Shown: piece after piece, positions 6,989-13,311 of the stretch
Layout of the letters: the number at the start of each line of letters is the position of its first letter
How positions within the stretch are numbered: the stretch's first letter is position 1
IMG/VR virus record: IMGVR_UViG_3300025437_000083
Coordinates: 1-20,579 of that record
From: a virus
Strand: one strand, 5' to 3'
DNA: 20,579 nucleotides
Notes under the pieces: model-generated
The model's database searches: none
What the model was told of the DNA's origin: nothing
Seen by the model: only the letters and a program-made list of their open reading frames with translations
Made by a program: the position numbers and the translations under genes

Positions 6989-7177
6989 TTACTTGGCAGT
7001 ACTCAATGCTTCTTTTTCTGCAGTGATTTCTTTACGACGCTCTTTGATGCCTTTGCTCATTTCTTGCAGGGCTTTTCTAGCACGAGCGGCAGCAGCTTTT
7101 ACACCTTTACCTGTGAATTTTTCATTTTCAGCAATGTATGTTTCATAAGCGGCTACGATTTGTTCATGTTGTGTCAT
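6989..7177 (-). CDS. Small basic Hc1/histone-like phage protein
   Basis: The 62-residue protein is helical and Lys/Ala/Glu rich (GKGVKAAAARARKALQEMSK, then GIKERRKEI). This fits the short proteins of T4-like and aquatic phages annotated as Hc1-like histone H1 family, though the match is based on composition and pattern only. A DNA-binding or packaging role is possible but not shown. It has its own promoter (7203-7230) and a good ribosome site (AAAGGA), and is followed at once by the coiled-coil protein. Confidence 0.6.
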   Translation of the reverse strand: MTQHEQIVAAYETYIAENEKFTGKGVKAAAARARKALQEMSKGIKERRKEITAEKEALSTAK

Positions 7178-7202
7178 TTGTGTTTCCTTTAAATGTATAG
7201 TA

Positions 7203-7230
7203 ATTATACGGCATTTTGCACACTTGTCAA
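7203..7230 (-). promoter_or_regulatory. Sigma-70 promoter before the Hc1-like gene
   Basis: Minus strand TTGACA (7230-7225), 16-base spacer, TATAAT (7208-7203). The spacer contains GCAAAATGCCG, part of the shared spacer motif of the 11-14 kb promoters. Predicted leader is about 19 bases with an AAAGGA site. Confidence 0.75.
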
Positions 7231-7237
7231 ATTTTGT

Positions 7238-7480
7238 TTAACCAGTTATGTGTCTACGATTCCATGTGTCCCATATGGTAACATCGTCCCAGTTGTGTTT
7301 CCATGTGACCATGAACAGGTTCAAGGTGTTGTGATCAAACAAGTGCATGCGTCCGTCATCAATTCGAGCGCGAGCATGTTTATTTGAGTTGATCCAGGCA
7401 GTGAATAAATTTTTGGCCTGAGGCGTTCTTAGTATTATTATAAACATGGCTTCGCCATGTTTATCTCGTGGTTGAGTCAT
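7238..7480 (-). CDS. Unknown small phage protein
   Basis: The 80-residue protein contains FIIILRTPQAKNLFTAWINS, then LFDHNTLNLFMVTWKHNWDD and a C-terminal WDTWNRRH. It is Trp-rich, with no motif of known function. ATG 7480 directly follows the previous stop (TAA-ATG). An internal ATG at residue 12 (MFIII...) is equally plausible as the start, as neither has a clear ribosome site. A perfect inverted repeat (AACATGGC, 7443-7461) covers the start region and the internal ATG. Confidence 0.5.
   Translation of the reverse strand: MTQPRDKHGEAMFIIILRTPQAKNLFTAWINSNKHARARIDDGRMHLFDHNTLNLFMVTWKHNWDDVTIWDTWNRRHITG
7443..7461. repeat. Perfect inverted repeat at the start of a small gene
   Basis: AACATGGC / GCCATGTT with a three-base loop TTC. 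In the minus-strand RNA it would form an eight-pair hairpin over codons 7-13 of the 80-residue gene, covering the internal ATG. It might hold back initiation at that internal start. Confidence 0.45.
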
Positions 7481-7750
7481 TTAATGTAGGAATTGGTTGG
7501 CAGGTTGAATTCTAGCAAACTCAGTCAACTGCTCAACATATTTAGCAAATTCTTCGTCTATTATGACTTCTTTGTCGTCATGCTCAGATGCAGTCTGGTT
7601 TGATATACCCATTAACCGCATGAGCCCGCCCATGTGTATTTTGGTAATACCTTCTCGATAAAGCACCAACATGAGATGCATGGTAGCTATACGTATTATT
7701 TCTTCTTGTGTGTCGTCGTCAAGCATATGTTTAATTATCTGTTTTACCAT
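7481..7750 (-). CDS. Unknown small acidic phage protein
   Basis: The 89-residue protein has a helical N-terminus (QIIKHMLDDDTQEEIIRIAT), then MHLMLVLYREGITKIHMGGLMRLMG and an acidic stretch (EHDDKEVIIDEEFAKYV). It resembles uncharacterised small proteins of T4-like phages but carries no catalytic motif. ATG 7750 lies inside the end of the SGNH-type gene (seven-base overlap), so it is read in the same chain as the dioxygenase and SGNH genes. Confidence 0.55.
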   Translation of the reverse strand: MVKQIIKHMLDDDTQEEIIRIATMHLMLVLYREGITKIHMGGLMRLMGISNQTASEHDDKEVIIDEEFAKYVEQLTEFARIQPANQFLH

Positions 7751-8727
7751 CTTTCTGGCAGACTGTCAGACTTATTCCAATAGTTGTTGAGTGATTGATT
7801 GTCATGTAGTAGTGCATCAATCTGCGCTATCCATTTTCTTGTAGCAGTGGTTACAGGGATTCCTATACAATCTAAATACATTAGGTACTCGTCAGGAGTC
7901 GGATGATGGTCTGGTTTTTGGGGTTTTATCAGTCTGGCTATTTGAGTTCCTACAAAAATTTTTAATTTTTTTGGCCAAGAGTAATCTGAATATTTTTTAA
8001 TATCAAGATTGAAAACTTCTAGACATTCTTTTTTAATATAGTCAGGCAACCTTTCAAATTCTTTGGCACTAGTACAAGGCGGCCAAGTTGGGTCTTTGAT
8101 TTTATTATAATGTTGTTGCAGAGTGTTGTGGTTTTTTGTATGGTATTTTATTTTTAATCTTCTTGGTCTGGTTTGCCAATCACCGTGAAAAACTGTTGCC
8201 AAGACACTGGGCTTTATTTTATCCAAAACTGGTTTATATGCAATCAATAAATCTTGAAATTTGTTATTGTTATTACTTGCACTAATATTTTTAGTTCCAA
8301 TTAAATCTTGTGGCAGTTCTATAGGTACTATAGACATCATGACCACACGACAACCTATACCGGTTAACAGTTGATCTATCATGTAGATAGTGGCCAAGTC
8401 TCTTATGTAGTAGCCCCTAATATCCGCAAATTTTTTAACATAACTTTTTGGATACACACCTTGTGTAAAAATATTTCCAGGGCTTAACCAAGATCCATTT
8501 ACATAACGATCTTCTCTGGTCATATTTGACCACATGATACACACAGTGTCTTGTTTGGTAAACTTTTTTTTGATATGACACTCAATGATACTGTTGGCTA
8601 TAAACTGATTGCCGCCTCCAGTTCTACCCCAATTTTCAAAAAAATCAAAATCTTTTGACAAGATATCAGCCCAGGTGGGCCAAGAATAACTGGTAAAACT
8701 GCAGCCAAATGTGAATAATCGTGTCAT
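7744..8727 (-). CDS. Large SGNH-like phage protein
   Basis: The 327-residue protein opens with RLFTFGCSFTSY (GCSF in place of GDSF, Ser10 the candidate nucleophile), has GRTGGGNQF at 35-42 (oxyanion-type Gly/Asn) and DHHPTPDEYL at 273-282 where the Asp-His pair is expected. This pattern is common among aquatic phage proteins and fits the SGNH fold, but its substrate is unknown. A basic insert around residues 185-215 separates the blocks. The start ATG overlaps the dioxygenase stop (ATGA), so the two products are made together; a joint role in modifying a surface or virion molecule is possible but unproven. Confidence 0.6.
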   Translation of the reverse strand: MTRLFTFGCSFTSYSWPTWADILSKDFDFFENWGRTGGGNQFIANSIIECHIKKKFTKQDTVCIMWSNMTREDRYVNGSWLSPGNIFTQGVYPKSYVKKFADIRGYYIRDLATIYMIDQLLTGIGCRVVMMSIVPIELPQDLIGTKNISASNNNNKFQDLLIAYKPVLDKIKPSVLATVFHGDWQTRPRRLKIKYHTKNHNTLQQHYNKIKDPTWPPCTSAKEFERLPDYIKKECLEVFNLDIKKYSDYSWPKKLKIFVGTQIARLIKPQKPDHHPTPDEYLMYLDCIGIPVTTATRKWIAQIDALLHDNQSLNNYWNKSDSLPERW

Positions 8728-9794
8728 GGTAATTTAAATCTTTCGCCAAGATCGCCGCCAATCAAATTCACAAACTCTCGTATTTTGACTTTGTACTGTT
8801 GATTAAATTCAGAGTTGTGCTGCCAAGGTAGCCAAGGAGAATCCAATACCGACGATAAATCAAATTGCATTCGGAATGCTTTTCGTTCAGCGTGTCCCCC
8901 GATTCTGCGATGCAATGTGACTGAATTTTCAAACAATACCAAGTCATTGTCTGACTGATAATGATGATCAAAAATCCATTTTTTGTTCAAAATTAAATTG
9001 TTCAATTGGGCAAATACTTGCTGTGATTCGTGTTCAGACATGTTTTTAATTTTGTGTCGAGTATTCATAGGATAATGGATTCCTGTCTTGCCATTGGGTG
9101 CAACACATATCAGTGGTGTTTCTTCGCCGTCTTCGGGACAAAATCCCATTTTTAAATGCAATGCCAACATGCCGTCGGTATTTTCTTCAGAGTTCACTTG
9201 ACCCTGAATGTATCGATGTACCAAGATCATTTCCTTTAATTCGCTTCGAAAACTGTCAGTGATTTCTTCATACAAGTCAATGGTCTGAACAAATCCAGTG
9301 GCGCTGCCTATCATGTGACTATGTCCCATTAATGCCACTGCTGGTGTAAACAACAAACTTGATGATTCGTCGCAATGCCAGTGTACCTCGCCGTGACTGA
9401 AATAACCCAGCATGTTTCCATGCTTATCTTTTTGTCCGTATATCCTAGTCAGATATCTACCATCACCACTGGGTTCCAATTGATGACTGCGAGACTCGGC
9501 CCATTTGCGATCAGTGGGATCCAGACTGTTCCAAGTAGACGGATTCATTGCATCAAATGTGGTTCCGTATTTTTTATAAAAATGCGCTCGTAGATTGGTT
9601 TTTAATGGACCAAATTTTGGAATCCAATCTAAGAATTGTGTTTTTGATATTTTGATATTTCGAAAAATCACCACTAGTTCTTTGACAAATAGCTGACCAA
9701 GTTCGTGCCATTCTGGCTCAGTCATGTGGTCCATGTCAATACCATCAACATAAACTCCAAAACTTCCCATCTGTCTAATAGGTGTAATTTTCAT
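8724..9794 (-). CDS. TauD/TfdA-type Fe(II)/2-oxoglutarate dioxygenase
   Basis: The 356-residue protein has the TauD/TfdA layout: PIRQMGSFGVYVDGIDM at the N-terminus, FVKELVVIFRN (37-46), the iron-binding HxD in EVHWHCDESS (H140, D142), and a distal TLHRRIGGHAERKAFRMQFD with H295 as third ligand and R308 as likely 2-oxoglutarate salt-bridge residue. Such enzymes hydroxylate or cleave small organic substrates such as taurine, or modify macromolecules. No substrate can be named from sequence. There is no Shine-Dalgarno before ATG 9794; a terminator (9831-9855) and AT-rich stretch lie upstream, so the unit probably has its own, possibly late, promoter. Followed by an SGNH-like gene in ATGA overlap. 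Confidence 0.82.
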   Translation of the reverse strand: MKITPIRQMGSFGVYVDGIDMDHMTEPEWHELGQLFVKELVVIFRNIKISKTQFLDWIPKFGPLKTNLRAHFYKKYGTTFDAMNPSTWNSLDPTDRKWAESRSHQLEPSGDGRYLTRIYGQKDKHGNMLGYFSHGEVHWHCDESSSLLFTPAVALMGHSHMIGSATGFVQTIDLYEEITDSFRSELKEMILVHRYIQGQVNSEENTDGMLALHLKMGFCPEDGEETPLICVAPNGKTGIHYPMNTRHKIKNMSEHESQQVFAQLNNLILNKKWIFDHHYQSDNDLVLFENSVTLHRRIGGHAERKAFRMQFDLSSVLDSPWLPWQHNSEFNQQYKVKIREFVNLIGGDLGERFKLP

Positions 9795-9830
9795 TCAAAA
9801 TAATTATTTGGGTTATATAATATATATCAT

Positions 9831-9855
9831 AAAAAATGGCACCGGAGTGCCATTT
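9831..9855 (-). terminator. Rho-independent terminator after the 117-residue gene
   Basis: Minus strand: stem AAATGGCAC / GTGCCATTT with loop TCCG, followed by further T residues (TTTTTT run overlapping the stem end). It sits 17 bases after the stop at 9873 and closes a one-gene unit that starts at promoter 10294-10322. Confidence 0.8.
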
Positions 9856-9872
9856 GCAAAATTATTCAGCAA

Positions 9873-10226
9873 TTAGGCTTCTACTGCTGTTTCTGTACTA
9901 ACAGTTTTAGCAGGAGCCTTGGCAGTTTTCACACTTGAAGCAGAAACTTTGAGCTCGCCTTTCTTGGCAATTTTAGTTTTTTCTGCCAACTTGTTGGCCA
10001 CTGCATAGCCAGCATCACCTTCTGTGATACCTTGCTCTTGCAAATATTGCAAGGCCTGCAATTTGGTCATTGCATGCGGAAGTTCAATTAAGTTGATATC
10101 TGTACAACCAGCCTTGTTCAAAATCTTGTGACGAGCTACCAAGTCGTTAGCGAAACGAGCCTTGGTTGTGCCATCTGGGTTAGTTGCTGTACCTGCTACG
10201 GAGAAAGTTTTTTCAGTTGTTGACAT
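9873..10226 (-). CDS. Conserved phage protein of unknown function, single-gene unit
   Basis: The 117-residue protein begins TEKTFSVAGTATNPDGTTKA, then RFANDLVARHKILNKAGCTD and LIELPHAMTKLQALQYLQ, a pattern I associate with uncharacterised proteins of aquatic T4-like phages. The C-terminal 30 residues are a low-complexity Ala/Lys/Thr/Val tail, probably unstructured. It is the only gene between a strong consensus promoter with a hairpin-capped leader and a good terminator, so abundant expression is likely. A site AAGGC precedes ATG 10226. Function unknown; small basic tail suggests nucleic-acid contact (inference). Confidence 0.65.
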   Translation of the reverse strand: MSTTEKTFSVAGTATNPDGTTKARFANDLVARHKILNKAGCTDINLIELPHAMTKLQALQYLQEQGITEGDAGYAVANKLAEKTKIAKKGELKVSASSVKTAKAPAKTVSTETAVEA

Positions 10227-10268
10227 AATAGTGTTGCCTTTTTAAGTTGCCTGTTGAGTTTAAAATTA

Positions 10269-10287
10269 ATGTTAGACTTGCTAACAT
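10269..10287 (-). promoter_or_regulatory. 5'-terminal leader hairpin of the 117-residue gene
   Basis: Perfect inverted repeat ATGTTAG / CTAACAT with a five-base loop, starting at the predicted transcription start of promoter 10294-10322. A stem at the very 5' end of a message can protect it from RNA pyrophosphohydrolase and RNase E, so this may stabilise an abundant transcript. Confidence 0.5.
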
Positions 10288-10293
10288 ATCTAA

Positions 10294-10322
10294 ATTATAA
10301 CACAAGGGAGTTTGAGTGTCAA
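10294..10322 (-). promoter_or_regulatory. Consensus sigma-70 promoter for the 117-residue gene
   Basis: Minus strand TTGACA (10322-10317), 17-base spacer, TATAAT (10299-10294), preceded by GG. Predicted start near 10287, leader about 60 bases. Confidence 0.8.
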
Positions 10323-10359
10323 CCATTTGTGTTATTTAGATTCTTCAATTTGCCCAAAA

Positions 10360-10485
10360 TCACTGTGCCAGTGACTGAGCTTGTGATTTGACTGTTGCAA
10401 TTCCATGGTCCATGATCCGAGCCACACCCGAAAATCCCACGGTTGCCACAATCAGTCCAAATACAAAACCGTAAATAAATTTCAT
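10360..10485 (-). CDS. 41-residue membrane protein
   Basis: ATG 10485 overlaps the stop of the preceding 40-residue gene (ATGA). The product starts MKFIYGFVFGLIVATVGFSG, a single transmembrane helix with a positive N-terminus, then a short polar tail with two QxxxxxQ-type repeats (SQAQSLAQ). The tandem, overlapping arrangement with another tiny membrane protein supports that it is real. T4-like phages carry many such membrane proteins of unknown function. A larger out-of-frame reading over the same DNA (10319-10525) is rejected. Confidence 0.6.
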   Translation of the reverse strand: MKFIYGFVFGLIVATVGFSGVARIMDHGIATVKSQAQSLAQ

Positions 10486-10604
10486 TTTTGTACATCCTGA
10501 ATTTGAGTTTTGGCATGATCTGCACGGTCGGCTACTTGCCCAATTCCCAGTGCTACGGCAATCACAATCACGGCTTCAATAGCCAATACAAATAAAATTT
10601 GCAT
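10482..10604 (-). CDS. 40-residue membrane protein
   Basis: ATG 10604 follows the stop of the 236-residue gene by nine bases with a clear AAGGA site. The product (MQILFVLAIEAVIVIAVALG, then an acidic/basic tail ADRADHAKTQIQDVQK) is one hydrophobic helix with an internal Glu and a charged C-terminus. It is translated together with the next tiny membrane protein, and the two may form a complex in the inner membrane. No family is recognised. Confidence 0.65.
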   Translation of the reverse strand: MQILFVLAIEAVIVIAVALGIGQVADRADHAKTQIQDVQK

Positions 10605-10613
10605 GATATTTCC

Positions 10614-11324
10614 TTAAGATAAAACTGTCACCCTGTTGAGTTGAGTGGTTGCATTGTCACGGTGAGCTTTGACAGTACCACGGATTTTCACGCCAGGTCC
10701 TAGATCGATAGGAGCACGATAGCTGAAAAACACACTGCGGTTTTCACTGTCTACCGCAGTCACAAACCATGTGTTGAAATTTTGACTATAACTAGTTCTC
10801 AACACTTCGATATCCAGAGTGATCTTGTCACCAACTTGTCCCACGTGCTGATTCACAGTTTGACGCAGACGTGAATCACTTTCTGCACGAGCTTGACCAC
10901 GTGCCTGGCTGGCTGGCAAGCATGGCACCACTGCCAAGGCCAACCGGTCTAGATTGCTGTCAAATTCTGACTCTACAGCCAAGACCTTTTGCACACTCAA
11001 ATCAAAATCGCCGAGTTGACCTTTTAAAGCTTTGACCGTGAAGTCGCCACGCACCCAGTCTAAACATTCTTGTCCGGCCTGGACGTCGCCAACATCCAAC
11101 CGATCAGGATTGGCCAGTAATTCTGCGAACACTTCGCGATTGGTTCTGTATTTTACCACAGGAGGCTCTGCTTGAGTATCCCATTCGGGAGTCTTGACAT
11201 AGCGATTGTCATTGATACGATGTGCTGCCACTGCCGCGGCCCAGACCATGGTGACTGGATACTTGGTACTGGGCTGAGCTACACGAGTTGATTTTGACGG
11301 ATATTTTGACATATAATATTGCAT
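10614..11324 (-). CDS. Unknown phage protein with possible C-terminal OB fold
   Basis: The 236-residue protein has a basic N-terminus (SKYPSKSTRVAQPSTKYP), an alpha-helical middle, and a C-terminal domain from about 165 reading GDKITLDIEVLRTSYSQNF, WFVTAVDSENRSVFFSYRAP, VKIRGTVKAHRD. The beta-rich ending resembles OB-fold segments and could bind single-stranded nucleic acid; this is a guess from strand pattern. ATG 11324 is chosen because of the CAGGAG site; an upstream ATG at 11429 would run through the promoter. It heads a chain with the two tiny membrane proteins. Confidence 0.55.
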   Translation of the reverse strand: MQYYMSKYPSKSTRVAQPSTKYPVTMVWAAAVAAHRINDNRYVKTPEWDTQAEPPVVKYRTNREVFAELLANPDRLDVGDVQAGQECLDWVRGDFTVKALKGQLGDFDLSVQKVLAVESEFDSNLDRLALAVVPCLPASQARGQARAESDSRLRQTVNQHVGQVGDKITLDIEVLRTSYSQNFNTWFVTAVDSENRSVFFSYRAPIDLGPGVKIRGTVKAHRDNATTQLNRVTVLS

Positions 11325-11354
11325 GAGTTGCTCCTGTTTTCTTACTATAACTCT

Positions 11355-11383
11355 ATTATAACAAATTGGCAATTTTGGGTCAA
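11355..11383 (-). promoter_or_regulatory. Cassette promoter before the 236-residue gene
   Basis: TTGACC (11383-11378), 17-base spacer CAAAATTGCCAATTTGT, TATAAT (11360-11355). The leader contains TAGTAAGAAAACAGGAGCAA, nearly the same as the leader of promoter 11986-12014. Confidence 0.8.
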
Positions 11384-11389
11384 CCAAAA

Positions 11390-11668
11390 TCACATGGTCC
11401 AATACAATTCTGAGGAAGGGTCGCAACAACGAGGAGTGTCCGCATCAATTTCAATCTCAATGCCACTCATGAGATTTGTGACCTTTTTAGTTGGTGCGCG
11501 ATAAGTTTCTCGGGTCACAATGTTCAGTTGATTTTCGCTCCAGCCTGCTTTACGACAAAGACGGGTGCGAGTTGCTTTGGCTGCACCAAAAGTCTTGTAT
11601 GCACGAGTTTTATTGGGACCGTCTGTAACGATTAAACCAGTACCTTTGCTAACGATTACATAAGACAT
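11390..11668 (-). CDS. Unknown small phage protein, cysteine-pair C-terminus
   Basis: The 92-residue protein opens SYVIVSKGTGLIVTDGPN, has a basic middle (RTRLCRKAGWS) and a notable ending DADTPRCCDPSSELYWTM. The ending, with a Cys-Cys pair and aromatic tail, looks conserved in phage proteins of unknown function. Its first strand resembles that of the 74-residue gene at 12041-12265 (FFVVYKVKTGKCVS), so the two may be early paralogues. AAGGAG precedes ATG 11668; promoter 11700-11728 lies just upstream. Confidence 0.6.
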   Translation of the reverse strand: MSYVIVSKGTGLIVTDGPNKTRAYKTFGAAKATRTRLCRKAGWSENQLNIVTRETYRAPTKKVTNLMSGIEIEIDADTPRCCDPSSELYWTM

Positions 11669-11699
11669 TTTTGAACTCCTTGTTACTTACTACGCTGTT

Positions 11700-11728
11700 A
11701 TTATAACAAAATGGGTATTTTTGGTCAA
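11700..11728 (-). promoter_or_regulatory. Cassette promoter before the 92-residue gene
   Basis: TTGACC (11728-11723), 17-base spacer AAAAATACCCATTTTGT, TATAAT (11705-11700). The leader shares GTAGTAAGTAAC and AAGGAG with the two neighbouring cassettes. Confidence 0.8.
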
Positions 11729-11733
11729 CCGTT

Positions 11734-11955
11734 TTATACAAAATCGTAAGTGTACTCACCTTGGACAGGGCCGTTCATTGTCACTTTACCTTGGCCAAAT
11801 TCCATGACCAATCTGTCAAAAATGTTATCAGCAGTGGCTTTGGAACAGGCGGCAAATAGTGTGCCTGTGTTCCCAAAAAATCCCACATGTTCGTTGTCAT
11901 TTAACAACGGACGGGTGATATAGCATACATTACTTTCAAATTCCAAATGCGTCAT
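11734..11955 (-). CDS. Unknown small phage protein
   Basis: The 73-residue protein reads LEFESNVCYITRPLLNDNEH, then VGFFGNTGTLFAACSKATAD and a beta-type end (KVTMNGPVQGEYTYDF). No motif is recognised. It is the only gene between two cassette promoters, with CAGGAG seven bases before ATG 11955. The monocistronic early arrangement is like that of small host-takeover genes in T4-type phages, which is only an analogy. Confidence 0.6.
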   Translation of the reverse strand: MTHLEFESNVCYITRPLLNDNEHVGFFGNTGTLFAACSKATADNIFDRLVMEFGQGKVTMNGPVQGEYTYDFV

Positions 11956-11985
11956 TTACTGCTCCTGTTTACTTACTATACATCT

Positions 11986-12014
11986 ATTATAGCAAAATGG
12001 GCATTTTTGGTCAA
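11986..12014 (-). promoter_or_regulatory. Cassette promoter before the 73-residue gene
   Basis: TTGACC (12014-12009), 17-base spacer AAAAATGCCCATTTTGC, TATAAT (11991-11986), leader with TATAGTAAGTAAACAGGAGC. The spacer is a near-palindrome. A perfect 13-bp stem-loop abuts the -35 on its upstream side. Confidence 0.8.
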
Positions 12015-12048
12015 CCAAATAGTGTTGCATAAAAACAACACTATTTGG
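12015..12048 (-). repeat. Perfect 13-bp stem-loop joined to a promoter
   Basis: CCAAATAGTGTTG / CAACACTATTTGG with an eight-base loop. The stop of the 74-residue gene lies in the stem, and the last stem base touches the -35 box of promoter 11986-12014. On the minus strand the U-run is in the loop rather than after the stem, so it is not a standard intrinsic terminator. It resembles the promoter-plus-stem-loop cassettes known between T4-type early genes. Confidence 0.65.
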
Positions 12049-12265
12049 CCTTGTAAGCCCTGTAAAAATGGGGTTCATAATCCATGTACGCACAATAAGC
12101 CCATTCAACTTTGCGGTCTCTCCACCAAAGATCTTTGTGCTCACCCCGTAATATATCCGTCATCATGGCCTTGTTATTGCGAGTGACCTGTGCTTTGGCT
12201 GAACTTTCGCGCTCGTATGCACTTACACACTTGCCGGTTTTGACTTTGTATACTACGAAAAACAT
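12041..12265 (-). CDS. Unknown small phage protein
   Basis: The 74-residue protein reads FFVVYKVKTGKCVSAYERES, then SAKAQVTRNNKAMM and WWRDRKVEWAYCAYMDYE. It is basic and aromatic with no known motif; the opening strand resembles that of the 92-residue gene at 11390. ATG 12265 lies one base after the stop of the small membrane protein gene. The longer start at 12307 is rejected because it lies inside that gene and lacks a ribosome site. Confidence 0.55.
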   Translation of the reverse strand: MFFVVYKVKTGKCVSAYERESSAKAQVTRNNKAMMTDILRGEHKDLWWRDRKVEWAYCAYMDYEPHFYRAYKAK

Positions 12266-12266
12266 T

Positions 12267-12467
12267 TTACTTTTTGAATGAAACTTTAAACACGTTGAAC
12301 ACACCACCTATCAACAACATGGCTAACCAAGTGTCAAAGGTGTAGGGAATAACCAGCACAGGAAAAAGAGTATTCAAGGCCCAGATGGTCACCAAGGGTG
12401 CCACAAATACCAGGCAAATCATGGCCAGTGCCAATATAATAATGGTTCGATCTGCGGTAGTCATCAT
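12267..12467 (-). CDS. Small two-helix membrane protein
   Basis: The 66-residue product has two hydrophobic segments (about residues 8-30 and 38-60) separated by LNTLFPVLVIPYTFDTWLA, a loop wording I have seen in other T4-like phage membrane proteins of unknown function, and a basic C-terminus (KVSFKK). It starts at ATG 12467 or the adjacent ATG 12464, overlapping the previous stop (ATGA). It could influence the host membrane or superinfection; nothing in the sequence decides. Confidence 0.6.
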   Translation of the reverse strand: MMTTADRTIIILALAMICLVFVAPLVTIWALNTLFPVLVIPYTFDTWLAMLLIGGVFNVFKVSFKK

Positions 12468-12736
12468 GCCACCTCCAACATGTTGGCAGGCACTCGATAT
12501 GTTCCAACAGCCGTGGCCACTGTGATGTACTTGATGGCAATCTTTTGCACTGTGCCAAGATAGGTGCGACCATTGCGACTGCTGGTAAACTTGACCTGTG
12601 TGCCAGGCACCATGGTTCGTTTGTTGTCTTGAACAATTTCTGCACGAGCAAACCTCACTGCAGACATAACCAAGTCCAAGTCTGCATTGGTAAGTTCGCC
12701 AAACTTGATGGCATGAGCAATTTCTTTAACATTCAT
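12464..12736 (-). CDS. Unknown small phage protein, beta-rich C-terminus
   Basis: The 90-residue protein has a helical N-terminus (NVKEIAHAIKFGELTNADLD) and a beta-type C-terminal half with VPGTQVKFTSSRNGRTYLGT, VQKIAIKYITV and YRVPANMLE, which looks like a small SH3/KOW-type barrel. It resembles conserved uncharacterised phage proteins. GAGGAG precedes ATG 12736, and the start shares one base with the previous stop (TAATG). Confidence 0.6.
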   Translation of the reverse strand: MNVKEIAHAIKFGELTNADLDLVMSAVRFARAEIVQDNKRTMVPGTQVKFTSSRNGRTYLGTVQKIAIKYITVATAVGTYRVPANMLEVA

Positions 12737-12918
12737 TACAGTGTCTCCTCTTGATTTCTTTGTTCCAAAAGTTGTTCCAAAAATGACTTGCGAATCTCAT
12801 CGCTCACACCTGAACTCTCAAGACTTTGATACAACTCTAGTTCTTGTTGTAATTCTTCAGTGGTACATGTATCGTACTTCTCTAAAAAATCCATAAACAA
12901 TGATTTCATCTGTCCCAT
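12736..12918 (-). CDS. Unknown small acidic phage protein
   Basis: The 60-residue helical, glutamate-rich protein (FLEKYDTCTTEELQQELELY) probably forms coiled-coil contacts. ATG 12918 is chosen for the AGGAG site and the one-base gap from the previous stop; a start at 12948 would lie inside the upstream gene. Function unknown. Confidence 0.55.
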   Translation of the reverse strand: MGQMKSLFMDFLEKYDTCTTEELQQELELYQSLESSGVSDEIRKSFLEQLLEQRNQEETL

Positions 12919-12919
12919 T

Positions 12920-13288
12920 TTACACTCCTGTTTTTCTAAAATAACCATAACTCAGTCCCAGCAAGAAACAAAGGTATTCATCGTCACCGTTTGAACCTTC
13001 AGCTTCGTGAATCCAACGCAAGGCCATGGCGCGATTCTTAGCACCTGTCTGCAACAAGCTCAAAACACGCATTTCAAAATCATGTGCGGCCTCTGCCTGT
13101 TGTTCTTTTTGCAGTTGATTATCAGCCTCAATGATTTTGCCCATGATCTCAAATTGCGAATTGAACTTGTCAAGAGTCCAAGTGCTGAAATCAAAGCGTG
13201 GGCGAAAGCCATAGGCATCTTTGTGCATGTCACTGTAGATTTCTTGTGCCTGCTCTAGTTCAGACAATTCTTCCCAGAATTTTAACAT
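12920..13288 (-). CDS. Conserved phage protein of unknown function
   Basis: The 122-residue protein opens LKFWEELSELEQAQEIYSDM, then HKDAYGFRPR, and ends with ALRWIHEAEGSNGDDEYLCF and LLGLSYGYFRKTG. This start and end are familiar from a widespread but uncharacterised family of phage and plasmid proteins. AAGGAG lies just before ATG 13288. Probably all-helical; no catalytic motif is seen. Confidence 0.65.
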   Translation of the reverse strand: MLKFWEELSELEQAQEIYSDMHKDAYGFRPRFDFSTWTLDKFNSQFEIMGKIIEADNQLQKEQQAEAAHDFEMRVLSLLQTGAKNRAMALRWIHEAEGSNGDDEYLCFLLGLSYGYFRKTGV

Positions 13289-13311
13289 ATCTGCTCCTTG
13301 ACTCTGCTATT

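Noticed and set aside
10319-10525. 68-residue frame across the tiny membrane genes
   Set aside because: Cys/Gly-rich out-of-frame reading that spans the two better-supported small genes; no ribosome site.
11956-12144. Minus-strand frame ending with a CPFCYN-like 'zinc' motif; similar CPICYN near 14190 and LPICYN near 11370
   Set aside because: These are the same promoter cassettes read in one frame. The similarity is DNA-level, and true gene starts lie downstream with ribosome sites.
12334-12651. 105-residue minus-strand frame overlapping two small genes
   Set aside because: It lies inside the better-supported small membrane and beta-rich genes, in another frame.
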